Source: Streptomyces violaceoruber
GTDB lineage: Bacteria > Actinomycetota > Actinomycetes > Streptomycetales > Streptomycetaceae
Direction: 5' to 3'
NCBI RefSeq assembly: GCF_033406955.1
Contig: NZ_CP137734.1
Coordinates: forward strand, 8,246,001 to 8,310,000
DNA length: 64,000 nucleotides
This document shows, one piece after another, positions 1 to 8,540 of this stretch (the first letter of the stretch is position 1; the number at the start of each line of letters is the position of its first letter). The notes under the pieces were generated by a model that saw nothing but the letters and a program-made list of their open reading frames with translations, did no database searches and was not told where the DNA came from. The position numbers and the translations under genes were made by a program.

Positions 1-422
1 GGGAGGCCCCCGCCTCCCGCGCCGCGCTGTTCCTCCCCACGGACGGCCCCCCGGCCTGTCCGCGCACAACGTTCCGGCTATGTCACATCAATACGAGCAA
101 TGCACAGTGACAGCAGCAGACCCCCCCCTGCCCCCGACCTAAAGATCATTACCGGTCGCCCCGTGCCTGAACGGCTGAAGCACGGTCAATCTAGACCATC
201 GGGGCCACTGTGTAGAGGGGATGTGTGTAATTCGTGCTCACGCTTTGGGAGTTGATCAAGCAACCTGTGAATGTCCACCGATGTCTTCGCGCCACCGCGT
301 AATGCGAAGTGCCGAGTTCGACGGCCATTCTTCCGCTTCGGACGCGGGCCCGCACCGATGGTTCACGCCATGTGGGGGTCGAGTGCCCGGTCCCCGGCTC
401 CGCCTGTGACGTCACCGCCGGT
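1..422. other. Left-edge region without a supportable gene
   Basis: No reading frame here has convincing codon bias, start signal or recognisable protein. The stretch is less GC-rich than its surroundings between about 60 and 320, as upstream regulatory DNA often is. The only structure I see is a short stem-loop at 161-185 (CCGTGC pairing with GCACGG around a 13-nt loop). It could be the promoter side of a gene beyond the left edge. Confidence 0.4.
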
Positions 423-818
423 TCAGGTCGCGAGCAGGTGTTCCCGGCCGAACATGGCCGCCGCGGCCCGCGCGGTCGGCGTTCCGGAGTCCAGGTCCGC
501 GCCGGCCTGACGCAGTACCGCTACGACGTCGTCGGCGCCTTTGAACAGGGCGCCGGCGATGGGGGACTGGTCGCGGTCGTTGCGGAGGTCCGGGTCGGCG
601 CCGTGCCGGATCAGGGTCCGCACGGTGTCGGCGTGACCGTGGTAGGCGGCGAGCATGAGGAGGGAGTTGCCCGCGGGGTCCCGTACATCGACCGGCAGCC
701 CGTGCTGTACGAACTCCACCAGTTGCTCGGTGCCGCCCTCGCGGGCCAGATCCATGGCGATGGCGACCACGCGCTCCGTCTGCTCGGGAGTCAGTCCACC
801 GCTGTTGTGCATGTCCAT
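423..818 (-). CDS. Ankyrin-repeat protein, catalase partner
   Basis: A 131-residue cytoplasmic protein made almost entirely of ankyrin repeats. The clearest repeat runs over residues 45-80 (DPAGNSLLMLAAYHGHADTV, then the LIRHGADPDLRN turn), followed by a second unit and a degenerate third with AGADLDSG. Ankyrin repeats bind proteins; in Pseudomonas the ankB gene next to catalase katB supports catalase activity, which suggests by analogy a role in maturing or protecting the neighbouring catalase. The gene lies downstream of and codirectional with the catalase gene, separated by about 100 bp holding a strong hairpin, so readthrough probably controls its level. The ATG at 818 has GGAG about 10 nt upstream. 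The fold is clear; the function is inferred from the neighbour. Confidence 0.88.
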   Translation of the reverse strand: MDMHNSGGLTPEQTERVVAIAMDLAREGGTEQLVEFVQHGLPVDVRDPAGNSLLMLAAYHGHADTVRTLIRHGADPDLRNDRDQSPIAGALFKGADDVVAVLRQAGADLDSGTPTARAAAAMFGREHLLAT

Positions 819-845
819 GAAGTAGTTCTCCGTGGCGGTACGCCC

Positions 846-884
846 GCACCGGCGCGGGCACCTCCGAGGTGCCCGCGCCGGTGC
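846..884 (-). terminator. Perfect 19-bp-arm hairpin between catalase and ankyrin genes
   Basis: A 39-nt perfect inverted repeat with 19-nt arms around one central base, lying between the catalase stop (922) and the ankyrin start (818). Without a U tract it is typical of the GC-rich terminators of actinomycetes. Its position inside the two-gene unit suggests a partial terminator or RNA-stability element giving more catalase than ankyrin protein. Confidence 0.75.
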
Positions 885-921
885 GGTGCGGATGTACCGC
901 GTGTGTCGCTGACCGGCCGGA

Positions 922-2385
922 TCAGAGGTTGCCGGCGGCCAGGGCCTCGATCGCCTTGCGGACGCCCGCGCCGTAGGCCGGGTCGGCCTGGGTGCAGTTG
1001 CCGATGTGGCGCTCGATGGTCTGCGCCGAGGCGCCGTCGATGGCGCGTGCCGTGTTCTCGAACAGAACCTGCTGCTGCTCCGGGCTCATCTGCCGGAACA
1101 GGTTGCCGGGCTGCTCGAAGTAGTTGTCGTCGTCCTCGCGGTAGTTGAACCGGTCGGCGACGGCGCCCACGGCCTGGGCCGGGTCGCGGTAGGCCGGCTG
1201 CTCCTGCCAGCGGCCGTAGGAGTTGGGCTCGATGCCCGGGGTGGCTCCCTGGTTGCCGTCGACGCGCATGGCGCCGTCGCGGTGGTAGGAGTTCACGGGG
1301 TTCTTCGGGGCGTTGACCGGGATCTGGTGGTGGTTGACGCCGAGGCGGTAGCGCTGGGCGTCGCCGTAGGAGAAGAGGCGGCCCTGCAGCATCCGGTCGG
1401 GGGAGAAGCTGATGCCCGGGACCACGTTGGCCGGGCTGAAGGCGGCCTGCTCCACGTCCGCGAAGTAGTTGTCGGGGTTGCGGTTGAGCTCCCACTCGCC
1501 GACCTCGATCAGCGGGTAGTCCTTCTTCGACCAGACCTTGGTGAGGTCGAAGGGGTGGAAGCGGTAGTTCTCCGCGTCGGCCTCCGGCATGACCTGGATG
1601 AACAGCTTCCACTTCGGGAAGTCGCCGTCCTCGATCGCGTCGAAGAGGTCGCGCTGGTGGGACTCGCGGTCCTTGCCGACCAGGGCCTCGGCCTCGGCGT
1701 CGGTGAGGTTCTTGATGCCCTGCTGGGTGCGGTGGTGGAACTTGACCCAGAACCGCTCGCCCTCGGCGTTGATCAGGCTGTACGTGTGCGAGCCGAACCC
1801 GTGCATGTGCCGGTAGGAGGCCGGGATGCCGCGGTCCGACATCACGATCGTGACCTGGTGCAGGGCCTCGGGGAGGTTGGTCCAGAAGTCCCAGTTGTTC
1901 TCGGCGTTGCGCAGGTTGGTGCGCGGGTCGCGCTTCACCGCGTGGTTGAGGTCCGGGAACTTCAGCGGGTCGCGGAAGAAGAAGACCGGGGTGTTGTTGC
2001 CGACCAGGTCCCAGTTGCCCTCGTCCGTGTAGAACTTCACGGCGAAGCCGCGGATGTCGCGCTCGGCGTCGGCGGCACCGCGCTCACCGGCGACGGTGGA
2101 GAACCGGGTGAACAGCGGGGTCTTCTTGCCGATCTCGGAGAAGATCTTCGCGCTGGTGTACCGGGTGATGTCGTGGGTGACGGTGAAGGTGCCGAAGGCG
2201 CCCGAGCCCTTGGCGTGCATCCGGCGCTCCGGGATGACCTCCCGGTCGAAGTGCGCGAGCTTCTCCAGGAACCACACGTCCTGCAGGAGCATCGGGCCGC
2301 GCGGGCCGGAGGTCAGCGAGTTCTGGTTGTCGGGAACCGGCGCACCGGCGACCGTGGTCAGCGGCTTCTGGTTGTTCTCAGGCAA
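922..2385 (-). CDS. katA: Monofunctional heme catalase (KatA type)
   Basis: Converts hydrogen peroxide to water and oxygen in the cytoplasm. The 487-residue protein has the small-subunit (clade 3) catalase length. Visible signatures are the distal-heme histidine H57 in RMHAKGSGAFG, the catalytic asparagine N130 in VGNNTPVFFFRDP, and the proximal tyrosine region RLFSYGDAQRYRLG. I place the start at TTG 2385 because GAGGAG lies six bases upstream and the product then begins like other Streptomyces catalases (PENNQKPLTT, then AGAPVPDNQNS); in-frame codons further upstream encode unrelated sequence. A palindromic region at 2451-2486 is a candidate peroxide-sensing operator. No Fur-type regulator gene is adjacent. 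The ankyrin gene follows. Confidence 0.96.
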   Translation of the reverse strand: MPENNQKPLTTVAGAPVPDNQNSLTSGPRGPMLLQDVWFLEKLAHFDREVIPERRMHAKGSGAFGTFTVTHDITRYTSAKIFSEIGKKTPLFTRFSTVAGERGAADAERDIRGFAVKFYTDEGNWDLVGNNTPVFFFRDPLKFPDLNHAVKRDPRTNLRNAENNWDFWTNLPEALHQVTIVMSDRGIPASYRHMHGFGSHTYSLINAEGERFWVKFHHRTQQGIKNLTDAEAEALVGKDRESHQRDLFDAIEDGDFPKWKLFIQVMPEADAENYRFHPFDLTKVWSKKDYPLIEVGEWELNRNPDNYFADVEQAAFSPANVVPGISFSPDRMLQGRLFSYGDAQRYRLGVNHHQIPVNAPKNPVNSYHRDGAMRVDGNQGATPGIEPNSYGRWQEQPAYRDPAQAVGAVADRFNYREDDDNYFEQPGNLFRQMSPEQQQVLFENTARAIDGASAQTIERHIGNCTQADPAYGAGVRKAIEALAAGNL

Positions 2386-2450
2386 GGCTTGCTCCTCGGT
2401 GTGGTTCTTCGCAGCCACCACCCTACCTTGGACAGGATCTAAGGCAAGGC

Positions 2451-2486
2451 GGCATCTAGAGCAATATTCGCTCTTGAATTGATGCC
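2451..2486. promoter_or_regulatory. Candidate catalase operator (nested inverted repeats)
   Basis: Between the catalase and the divergent SDR gene, AGAGC and GCTCT flank an AATATTC core (2458-2474), and GGCATC (2451-2456) pairs with GATGCC (2481-2486) around it. The core is AT-rich for this genome. This resembles the operators of Fur-family (CatR/PerR) peroxide regulators in general layout, but I cannot identify the binding protein. Confidence 0.4.
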
Positions 2487-2669
2487 GAAGCCTGCTGGGG
2501 TGCCGCGCCCTGCCGGGGGCGGGACCGACAGGCTCGGCCACTCCGGCGTTCCGGCACCCCGGAGCCGGTCCGTTCTCATCCCTTCGGGGCGTTCAAAGAG
2601 CCGTCCTCCGCACACACCGACACAGTGGTTCCTGAGCCACCCGGCTCCGGAAGGAAGAGAGGCGTGCGC

Positions 2670-3398
2670 ATGAAGATCGCGGTCATCGGCGGGACGGGGC
2701 TGATCGGCTCGCAGGTCGTCAAGGACCTGAACGCGGCCGGGCACCAGGCGGTGCCCCACTCCCGGTCCACCGGCGTCGACGTCGTCGGCGGCGGGGGAGT
2801 GGACGACGCGGTCGAGGGAGCCGAGGTCGTGGTCAACCTGACGAACTCCCCGACCTTCGACGACGCCTCACCCGCCTTCTTCCGGGCGTCGATGGACACC
2901 CTGCTGGCCGCCGCGCGGCGGGCCGGGACGGGGCACTTCGTGATCCTCTCCATCGTCGGCGTCGACCGGGTCCCGGCGCTGGACTACTACCGCGCGAAGG
3001 TGCTCCAGGAGGAGATCCTCAGGGACGGCCCCGTCCCGTACTCGATCGTGCGTGCCACCCAGTTCATGGAGTTCATGGAGGCGGTCCTGTCCTGGACCGC
3101 CTCCGACGACTCCGTCCGGCTGCCCGCCACGCCGATCCAGCCGATCGCCGCGAAGGACGTGGCGGCCGCGGTCGCGGACGTCGCCGTGGGCGCCCCGCTG
3201 AACGGCATCCGCAACATCGGCGGACCGGAAGTGTTCCCCCTGGACGAGCTGGGCCGCCTGACCCTGGCCCACAAGGGCGACGCGCGAACGGTCGTCACCG
3301 ATCCGGGCGCCGGCATGTTCGGGGCGGTCGAGGGAGACGTCCTGACCGACCTGGACGCCCACCTGGCCCCCACCCGGTACGCCGACTGGCTCTCCTGA
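2670..3398 (+). CDS. Atypical SDR / NmrA-like NAD(P)-binding protein
   Basis: A 242-residue Rossmann-fold protein of the atypical short-chain dehydrogenase group (NAD(P)H-binding, NmrA/YwnB-like). The nucleotide loop GGTGLIGSQVV is at residues 7-17. There is no canonical YxxxK, only YYRAK near residue 110, as often seen in this group. Such proteins act as redox sensors or quinone/isoflavone reductase-like enzymes; the substrate is unknown. Start ATG 2670 has AAGGAAGAGAGG about 7 nt upstream; a GTG at 2664 is too close to it. The membrane-protein gene starts directly at its stop codon, so the two are probably cotranscribed. Divergent from the catalase, so oxidative stress is a plausible context. 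Confidence 0.8.
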   Translation: MKIAVIGGTGLIGSQVVKDLNAAGHQAVPHSRSTGVDVVGGGGVDDAVEGAEVVVNLTNSPTFDDASPAFFRASMDTLLAAARRAGTGHFVILSIVGVDRVPALDYYRAKVLQEEILRDGPVPYSIVRATQFMEFMEAVLSWTASDDSVRLPATPIQPIAAKDVAAAVADVAVGAPLNGIRNIGGPEVFPLDELGRLTLAHKGDARTVVTDPGAGMFGAVEGDVLTDLDAHLAPTRYADWLS

Positions 3399-3932
3399 AT
3401 GCCCGAGGGTGCCGGCCGCGGCCCGGCCGGCGGCGTCGCGCCGAGGGGAATCCTGCGGCGCCGGCCGGAGCGGTGGCTGTTCAAAGGAATCTACGGCCTG
3501 GTACTGGCCAGCGCGCTGGTCGCGGCGCTGGACGTGCCGGGCGAAGCGGCCAACCCCGGCCAGGACGCGCTGTGGGTGCTGCTCACGGCGCTGACGTCGG
3601 GCGCCGCCCACGGGTACGCGCACGTCATCGCCCAGCGTGCGTCCGGCGACGGGACGGCCGGACCGAGCAGACTGCGCGCGGTGCTCGCCGAGTGGCCGCT
3701 GGCCGTCGCCGTGCTGCCGACCGTGATGATGCTGCTCGCCGCCGAGGCCGGGTGGTGGGCGGAGGAAACGGCCGCCGACACGGCCCTGGTGCTCAACACC
3801 GTCCTGCTCTTCGCCCTGGGCACCTCGGCGGCCCGCACCGCCGGGCTCGGCCGGCTGTCCTCCTGCCGGGCCGGGGCCCTGGACATGCTGATCGGCCTGG
3901 TGATCATCGCCGCGGACGCCCTGATCGAGTAG
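3399..3932 (+). CDS. Small integral membrane protein
   Basis: A 177-residue protein with four likely membrane helices, around residues 27-47, 58-78, 102-125 and 130-175. The N-terminal 25 residues are basic and precede the first helix, favouring a cytoplasmic N terminus. ATG follows the stop of the preceding gene with no gap, which points to translational coupling. I do not recognise a named family with confidence; it resembles small actinobacterial membrane proteins of unknown function. The last segment LDMLIGLVIIAADALIE ends the protein within the membrane. Confidence 0.7.
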   Translation: MPEGAGRGPAGGVAPRGILRRRPERWLFKGIYGLVLASALVAALDVPGEAANPGQDALWVLLTALTSGAAHGYAHVIAQRASGDGTAGPSRLRAVLAEWPLAVAVLPTVMMLLAAEAGWWAEETAADTALVLNTVLLFALGTSAARTAGLGRLSSCRAGALDMLIGLVIIAADALIE

Positions 3933-4047
3933 CGGGCGTGCCCCGCCCGCCCGCCACCGGCCCGGTGCGCGGCGCCGGCCCACACGAGCCGCGGCCGAGC
4001 CCCTCCTCGCGCTCGCCCTGCCCGCCGGGGCCCGGCGCCCCGCGCCG

Positions 4048-4650
4048 TCACTCGGCCCTGTCCCGGGCCTCGGGCTCGCCTCCCTCGCGCTGGTGGCCGC
4101 GGCGGGCGTCGCGGTCGAAGATGCCCAGGATCTCGCAGGGGCCGCCGGCGGTGCCGATCGCGTGCGGCATCATCGTGGGAAACTCGGCTGCCTGGTGGGT
4201 CTCGACGCGGAAGCGGCGGTGGCCGAGCATGAGGACGGCCGTGCCGGACAGGACCACGAGCCATTCGCGCCCCGGGTGGGCACGCATGCGCGCCGGATTC
4301 TCGGGCGGCGGCTGGGTCATGCGCTGACGCACCACGGTCATGCCGGGATCGCCCTTCACCGGCCAGCGCATCAGGCCGTGGGCGCTGTCGATCATCGGAC
4401 TGGTGATGACGTCCTCGTCGGCCGTCTCCACGAGCTGGTCCAACGTGGTGTCCAGGGCTCGGGCGAGAGTGACCAGCTGGTCCAGGGCCAGGCGGCGCCG
4501 GCCGTTCTCGATGCGGCTCAGCGAGGACTGGCTGAGCCTGGCACGCCCGGCCAGTTCCTCCAGGGACCAGCCCTGCGCCACCCGCAGGGCGCGGATGCGT
4601 TTGCGTACGAGGCTGTCCAGGTCTCCATCTTCTTGCGTCATGAGCAACAT
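4048..4650 (-). CDS. XRE-family regulator with C-terminal cupin
   Basis: A 200-residue repressor-type protein. The N-terminal helix-turn-helix (about residues 15-70) contains SLEELAGRARLSQSSLSRIE, typical of XRE/HipB regulators. The C-terminal half (about 120-185) is a cupin barrel with HPGREWLVVLSGTAVLMLG, expected to sense a small ligand. It is transcribed divergently from the MFS exporter, the usual arrangement for a local regulator of an efflux pump. I chose ATG 4650 because GAGG lies six bases upstream; ATG 4641 is the alternative. The C terminus is charged (EGGEPEARDRAE). Confidence 0.87.
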   Translation of the reverse strand: MLLMTQEDGDLDSLVRKRIRALRVAQGWSLEELAGRARLSQSSLSRIENGRRRLALDQLVTLARALDTTLDQLVETADEDVITSPMIDSAHGLMRWPVKGDPGMTVVRQRMTQPPPENPARMRAHPGREWLVVLSGTAVLMLGHRRFRVETHQAAEFPTMMPHAIGTAGGPCEILGIFDRDARRGHQREGGEPEARDRAE

Positions 4651-4758
4651 CGTATGCCTCGAACGCAAGGCGGGCTTAGCTTCGGACGCAGTCGAGCCGC
4701 ACTTCCCCGACACCCTCCACGCCCCGTCGGGCTGCGGCATGCCCCGCGAAAGGAACCC

Positions 4759-6351
4759 ATGAGCACCAGCCCACCCGTACGGGCCCCCGAAACCGGCGGC
4801 GGGAGCACCCCCGACGCGCGTCAGCTGCGCACGATCCTGATCGCCGTCTCCGTCGCACTGATGGCCGTCGTCGCCTCGGTGTCCGGTCTGAACGTCGCAC
4901 AGACCCACATGGCCGTCGAGTTCGGCGCCTCCCAGAGCACGGTCCTGTGGATCATCAACATCTACACGCTGGCCCTGGCCGCGCTGCTGCTCCCGCTCGG
5001 GGCCGTCGGCGACCGACTGGGCCGCAGGCCCATGCTCGTCGCCGGTCTGGGTGTCTTCGGTGCGGCGAGCGTCCTCGCCGGACTGGCTCCCTCGGCCGAG
5101 GTCATGCTCGCCGCTCGCGTGGCCGGCGGTGCCGGCGCCGCGATGATCATGCCCGTCACCCTTGCCGTCATCACGTCCACCTTCCCCGAGGAGCAGCGCG
5201 GCAAGGCGATCGGCGTGTGGACGGGCGTCGCCGGAGGCGGCGGCATCCTGGGCATGTTCCTCTCCGCCCTCCTCGTCGACGTCGCCGACTGGCGGCTGCT
5301 GTTCGTCCTCCCGGTGGTCCTGGTCCTCGTGGCCCTGGCCATGGCGCTGAAGTCGGTCCCCGACTCCCGCGAGACCGCTGCCCACCGGTTCGACACGGTC
5401 GGAGCGCTGATCTCCACCGTCGCCGTGACCGGCCTCATCTTCGTCCTCCAGGAAGGCCCCGAACGCGGCTGGACCGACCCGGTGACGCTGACCGGCCTCG
5501 TCGCCGGCATCACCGCCGCCGTCGGCTTCGTCGCCTGGGAACTGCGCCGCCGCGACGCCGCGCTGCTGGACGTGCGCCTGTTCCGTGAGCGCGGCCTGGC
5601 GGGCGGCTCTATCACGCTCCTGGTGGTCTTCGGCGTCCAGGCGGGCATCGCCGTGGTCCTCTTCCCGTACTTCCAGGCCGTGCTCGGCTGGTCCGGCCTG
5701 CTCTCCACGGTGGCGCTGATGCCCATGGCCGTCATGATGATGGCGACCTCCGGCCTCGCCCCCATGCTCGCCGCACGGGTCGGTTCCCGTGCGACCATGG
5801 CGGCGGGCATCGCCCTGGCCGGCGTCGGCCTCGCGCTCATGGCCCTGTTCGTCTCCGTGGACGACGGATACCTGACCATCCTGCCCGGCATGCTGGCCAT
5901 GGGCACCGGCATGGGCCTGTCGATGACCCCGTCCACCGAGGCCATCACCGGCTCCCTGCCGCGCGGGAAGCAGGGCGTCGCGTCCGCACTCAACGACGTC
6001 ACCCGCGAGTTCGGCACCGCACTCGGTGTCGCCCTGCTCGGGGCCCTGCTGGCGGGCGGCTACCGCGCTGCCATCGACGGACGGCTGGACGGCATCCCCC
6101 AGGGCCCCGCGGACGAGGCCCGCCAGGGTGTGGCCAACGCGGTCGAGGCCGCGGGCGGCGCCGGACCGCACGGCCCGGACCTGCTGCACGCCGCCCAGCA
6201 GTCCTTCGTCGACGGCTGGCAGCAGGCCATGTGGGCGGGCGTCGCCGTCATGGGCGTCCTGTTCGTCTACGTGGCGTTGCGCGGGCCGGGGAGGACGGCC
6301 CCCGCGGACGCGGACGAACCGGAGGCCGCCGAGGCCCTCACCGCCCGCTGA
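4759..6351 (+). CDS. MFS drug exporter, DHA2 (14-TM) family
   Basis: A 530-residue inner-membrane antiporter of the EmrB/QacA type, expected to export drugs or toxic metabolites using the proton gradient. The motif-A loop GDRLGRRPMLVAGLG is near residue 85 and the motif-C-like TM5 with GGGGILGMFLSALL near 160; hydrophobic segments are consistent with 14 helices. ATG 4759 has AAAGGAA four bases upstream. It is divergent from the XRE-cupin gene and converges on the ABC exporter, with a stem-loop across both stop codons. The substrate is unknown. Confidence 0.92.
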   Translation: MSTSPPVRAPETGGGSTPDARQLRTILIAVSVALMAVVASVSGLNVAQTHMAVEFGASQSTVLWIINIYTLALAALLLPLGAVGDRLGRRPMLVAGLGVFGAASVLAGLAPSAEVMLAARVAGGAGAAMIMPVTLAVITSTFPEEQRGKAIGVWTGVAGGGGILGMFLSALLVDVADWRLLFVLPVVLVLVALAMALKSVPDSRETAAHRFDTVGALISTVAVTGLIFVLQEGPERGWTDPVTLTGLVAGITAAVGFVAWELRRRDAALLDVRLFRERGLAGGSITLLVVFGVQAGIAVVLFPYFQAVLGWSGLLSTVALMPMAVMMMATSGLAPMLAARVGSRATMAAGIALAGVGLALMALFVSVDDGYLTILPGMLAMGTGMGLSMTPSTEAITGSLPRGKQGVASALNDVTREFGTALGVALLGALLAGGYRAAIDGRLDGIPQGPADEARQGVANAVEAAGGAGPHGPDLLHAAQQSFVDGWQQAMWAGVAVMGVLFVYVALRGPGRTAPADADEPEAAEALTAR

Positions 6352-6367
6352 CCGCGGACGGGTCAGC
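6347..6367. terminator. Bidirectional terminator between MFS and ABC genes
   Basis: GCTGACC (6347-6353) pairs with GGTCAGC (6361-6367) around a 7-nt loop. The stem covers the stop codons of both convergent genes, so one short hairpin would serve both transcripts. Confidence 0.6.
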
Positions 6368-8258
6368 GGTCCTGGGAGAGTGCGAGGAGTTCGGCGAAGG
6401 TGCCGCCGGCGTGGACGAGGTCGTCGTAGCGGCCCTGCTCGGTGATCCGGCCGTGCTCCATGACGACGATGTGGTCCGCGATCCTCGTGTTCTCCAGGCG
6501 GTGGGTGACCACGATGGTGATGCGCTCGGCGGCGATCGCCTTGATCCGCTCGAAGATCTGGTGCTCACCGCGCGGGTCCATCTGGGACGTCGGCTCGTCC
6601 AGGATCAGCAGCCCCGGGCGGCGGTACAGGGCCCTGGCGCACGCCACGCGCTGCCACTGGCCGCCCGAGAGCTCGGTACCACCGAAGACGTCACGGGACA
6701 GCAGGGTGTCCAGGCCCGCCGGGAGGTTGTCGACGGCTTCGCGCAGACCGACCGCCTCCACGGCCTCCCACACCGGTGTGTCGTCGTAGCCGCGGGGCTG
6801 GCCGAGGGTGACGTTCTCGCGGACCGGCATCGGCCACTGGGCGAAGATCTGCGGCACCAGACCGATGTGCGCCCACACGGTCGCGGGCTCCATGTCGGCG
6901 AGGTCGGTGCCGTTCCAGGTGACCCGCCCCTTGTCCGGAAGGTAGATGCCGGTCAGCAGCCGGGTCAGGGTGGACTTGCCCGAGCCGTTCGCCCCGACGA
7001 TCGCGAGGATCTGACCGCGCTCCAGGGTGAGGGAGACGCCGTCGACGGCGGGCCTGTCCTTGCCGGGGTACTGGTAGACGACTTCCTCCAGCCGGATCCG
7101 CTCGGTCGGCGCGCGGTGCTTGTCGGGGCCGCGCTTCGGGACGCGGGCCGCGGCGTCGTCGAGGAAGGCCTGCATGTCGCTCAGGTAGAGGCTGGTGTGG
7201 AAGACCGCGGCCCCGTTGACGACGACTTGGGAGAGTGCGGCGAGCGTGGTCTGCACGGCGATGACGGCCGTGGCCGCGACCGCCAGTTCGATCCGGCCGG
7301 AGACCGCCAGCCAGGCGAGGGCTCCCCAGGTCGCGACGAGGAACACGCCGCCGGCCGCTGCGGACAGCACGGCGATCCGCAGGGTGCGCGGCGCGGCGGC
7401 CAGCGTGCGCCGGTCGCACCGGTCGGACAGTGACCGGTACCAGTGGACGAGGTAGTCGGTCATCGAGTTGGCGCGGACCTCGTCGCCGTACTTCGACGTG
7501 GTCGCCCACCAGCGCATCATGCCGCGCACGTTGCGGTCGGCGATGTTGGCGTAGTGGACCTCGTAGTCGACCCGGGCGGTGAGGACCGCGCCCGCACCGG
7601 CCGGCAGCACGGCGAGCAGGAGCAGCGGCAGCATCAGCGGATTGAGCGCCGACAGCACCCCGCCGGCCGTGACCATCCGGATCAGCGCGGACAGGAACCG
7701 CTGGGCGTCGGTGACCATCACCTGGGTGCGGACCACTCCCATCTCGGCGGCCTCGTGCCGGTCCGAGAAGCCCTCCTGCGCGTAGGCGGACGCTTCGACC
7801 CGGCACACCGCCTCGACCAGAGCGCTGTCCGTCTCGGTCGTCAGCCGGGGGGTGATCCGCCGCTCGGCATAGGTGGCCACCGCCGCGGCACCGCGGCCCA
7901 GCGCGGCGGCGAGCGCCACCACCGACAGCGCCGGCAGCGCGCCGTGCAGCCGGTCGGCGGCGGAGCCGTCGCCGAGGACGGGGTTCATGGCGTGGGCGGT
8001 GGCGGTCAGCAGCACGGCGGCGGCGAGACCGGTGAGCACCTGGCAGCCGAGCAGCAGCTGCACGGCCCGCCGGTCGGTCCGCCACGACAGCCGTGCGATC
8101 CGGCCCAGGACGGCCGGGATCTGTGCGCACATCCGTCGGAAGGAGACCTCGGCGAGCGGATTGACGGAATACCGTCCGCTGTAGGTGATCTCCGCCGGAG
8201 GCGGTGGAGGCGGTGGAGGCGTGGGTTTCCGCGGTCCGTTCGCGGCGGTCGAGGTCAA
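6363..8258 (-). CDS. ABC exporter, fused permease-ATPase (lantibiotic type)
   Basis: A 631-residue half-transporter: an N-terminal cytoplasmic tail, a membrane domain (about 65-350, near five to six helices) and an ATPase domain (about 385-625). Walker A is GANGSGKS at 422-429; the signature LSGGQ, Walker B LLILDEP and switch histidine VTHR are all intact. There is no N-terminal C39 peptidase. The family (NisT/SpaT-like ABC transporters of Streptomyces) exports peptides or hydrophobic metabolites, but no precursor peptide or modification gene is adjacent. An unusual eight-proline run (residues 14-21) precedes the membrane domain. The TTG start at 8258 is supported by AAGGGG about six bases upstream. 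A perfect 12-bp inverted repeat lies 15 bp upstream of the start. Confidence 0.9.
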   Translation of the reverse strand: MTSTAANGPRKPTPPPPPPPPAEITYSGRYSVNPLAEVSFRRMCAQIPAVLGRIARLSWRTDRRAVQLLLGCQVLTGLAAAVLLTATAHAMNPVLGDGSAADRLHGALPALSVVALAAALGRGAAAVATYAERRITPRLTTETDSALVEAVCRVEASAYAQEGFSDRHEAAEMGVVRTQVMVTDAQRFLSALIRMVTAGGVLSALNPLMLPLLLLAVLPAGAGAVLTARVDYEVHYANIADRNVRGMMRWWATTSKYGDEVRANSMTDYLVHWYRSLSDRCDRRTLAAAPRTLRIAVLSAAAGGVFLVATWGALAWLAVSGRIELAVAATAVIAVQTTLAALSQVVVNGAAVFHTSLYLSDMQAFLDDAAARVPKRGPDKHRAPTERIRLEEVVYQYPGKDRPAVDGVSLTLERGQILAIVGANGSGKSTLTRLLTGIYLPDKGRVTWNGTDLADMEPATVWAHIGLVPQIFAQWPMPVRENVTLGQPRGYDDTPVWEAVEAVGLREAVDNLPAGLDTLLSRDVFGGTELSGGQWQRVACARALYRRPGLLILDEPTSQMDPRGEHQIFERIKAIAAERITIVVTHRLENTRIADHIVVMEHGRITEQGRYDDLVHAGGTFAELLALSQDR

Positions 8259-8272
8259 TGGATCCCCCTTGA

Positions 8273-8307
8273 CGGTCGTTGAGCGTGGTCGTGAAGCTCA
8301 ACGACCG
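8273..8307 (-). promoter_or_regulatory. Perfect 12-bp inverted repeat upstream of the ABC exporter
   Basis: CGGTCGTTGAGC (8273-8284) and GCTCAACGACCG (8296-8307) pair perfectly around an 11-nt spacer. It lies just upstream of the ribosome-binding site (8264-8269 on the minus strand), so it could be an operator or a 5'-UTR hairpin limiting translation. Confidence 0.6.
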
Positions 8308-8320
8308 GACCGAGGTATCG

Positions 8321-8332
8321 AACACATGTGTT
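8321..8332. promoter_or_regulatory. 12-bp palindrome AACACATGTGTT
   Basis: A perfect AT-rich palindrome in the 282-bp intergenic region between the ABC exporter and the HAD-like gene, 13 bp from the inverted repeat at 8273-8307. Its composition contrasts with the surroundings and suggests a protein-binding site. Nothing else recognisable occupies 8333-8520. Confidence 0.4.
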
Positions 8333-8540
8333 TCGGTCGCGGTCAGGGCCCCGAACCACGGCGCGTGTCGTTTCGTGGCGGATGCACGGACCCGTGCGGG
8401 ACAACAGGGGTGCGGAGCGGGTAGGTTGGCCGAATCGCCGACAACCGCCCCGCCCGGCGGTGGCCGGACGCCGGGAACGATGCGGCGGTCGAACCGCCAG
8501 GCCGGTGCGGCGCACCACGGGTGCGACAGGGGGACCGATC

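Noticed and set aside
6363..8258. Lantibiotic biosynthetic cluster
   Set aside because: Only the exporter is present; no LanB/LanC/LanM-like gene or precursor lies nearby.
8255..8325. Possible precursor peptide for the lantibiotic-type ABC exporter in its upstream region
   Set aside because: The short frame from 8325 has no leader/core pattern or Cys/Ser/Thr-rich core, reads on into the exporter gene in another frame, and no modification enzyme is present.
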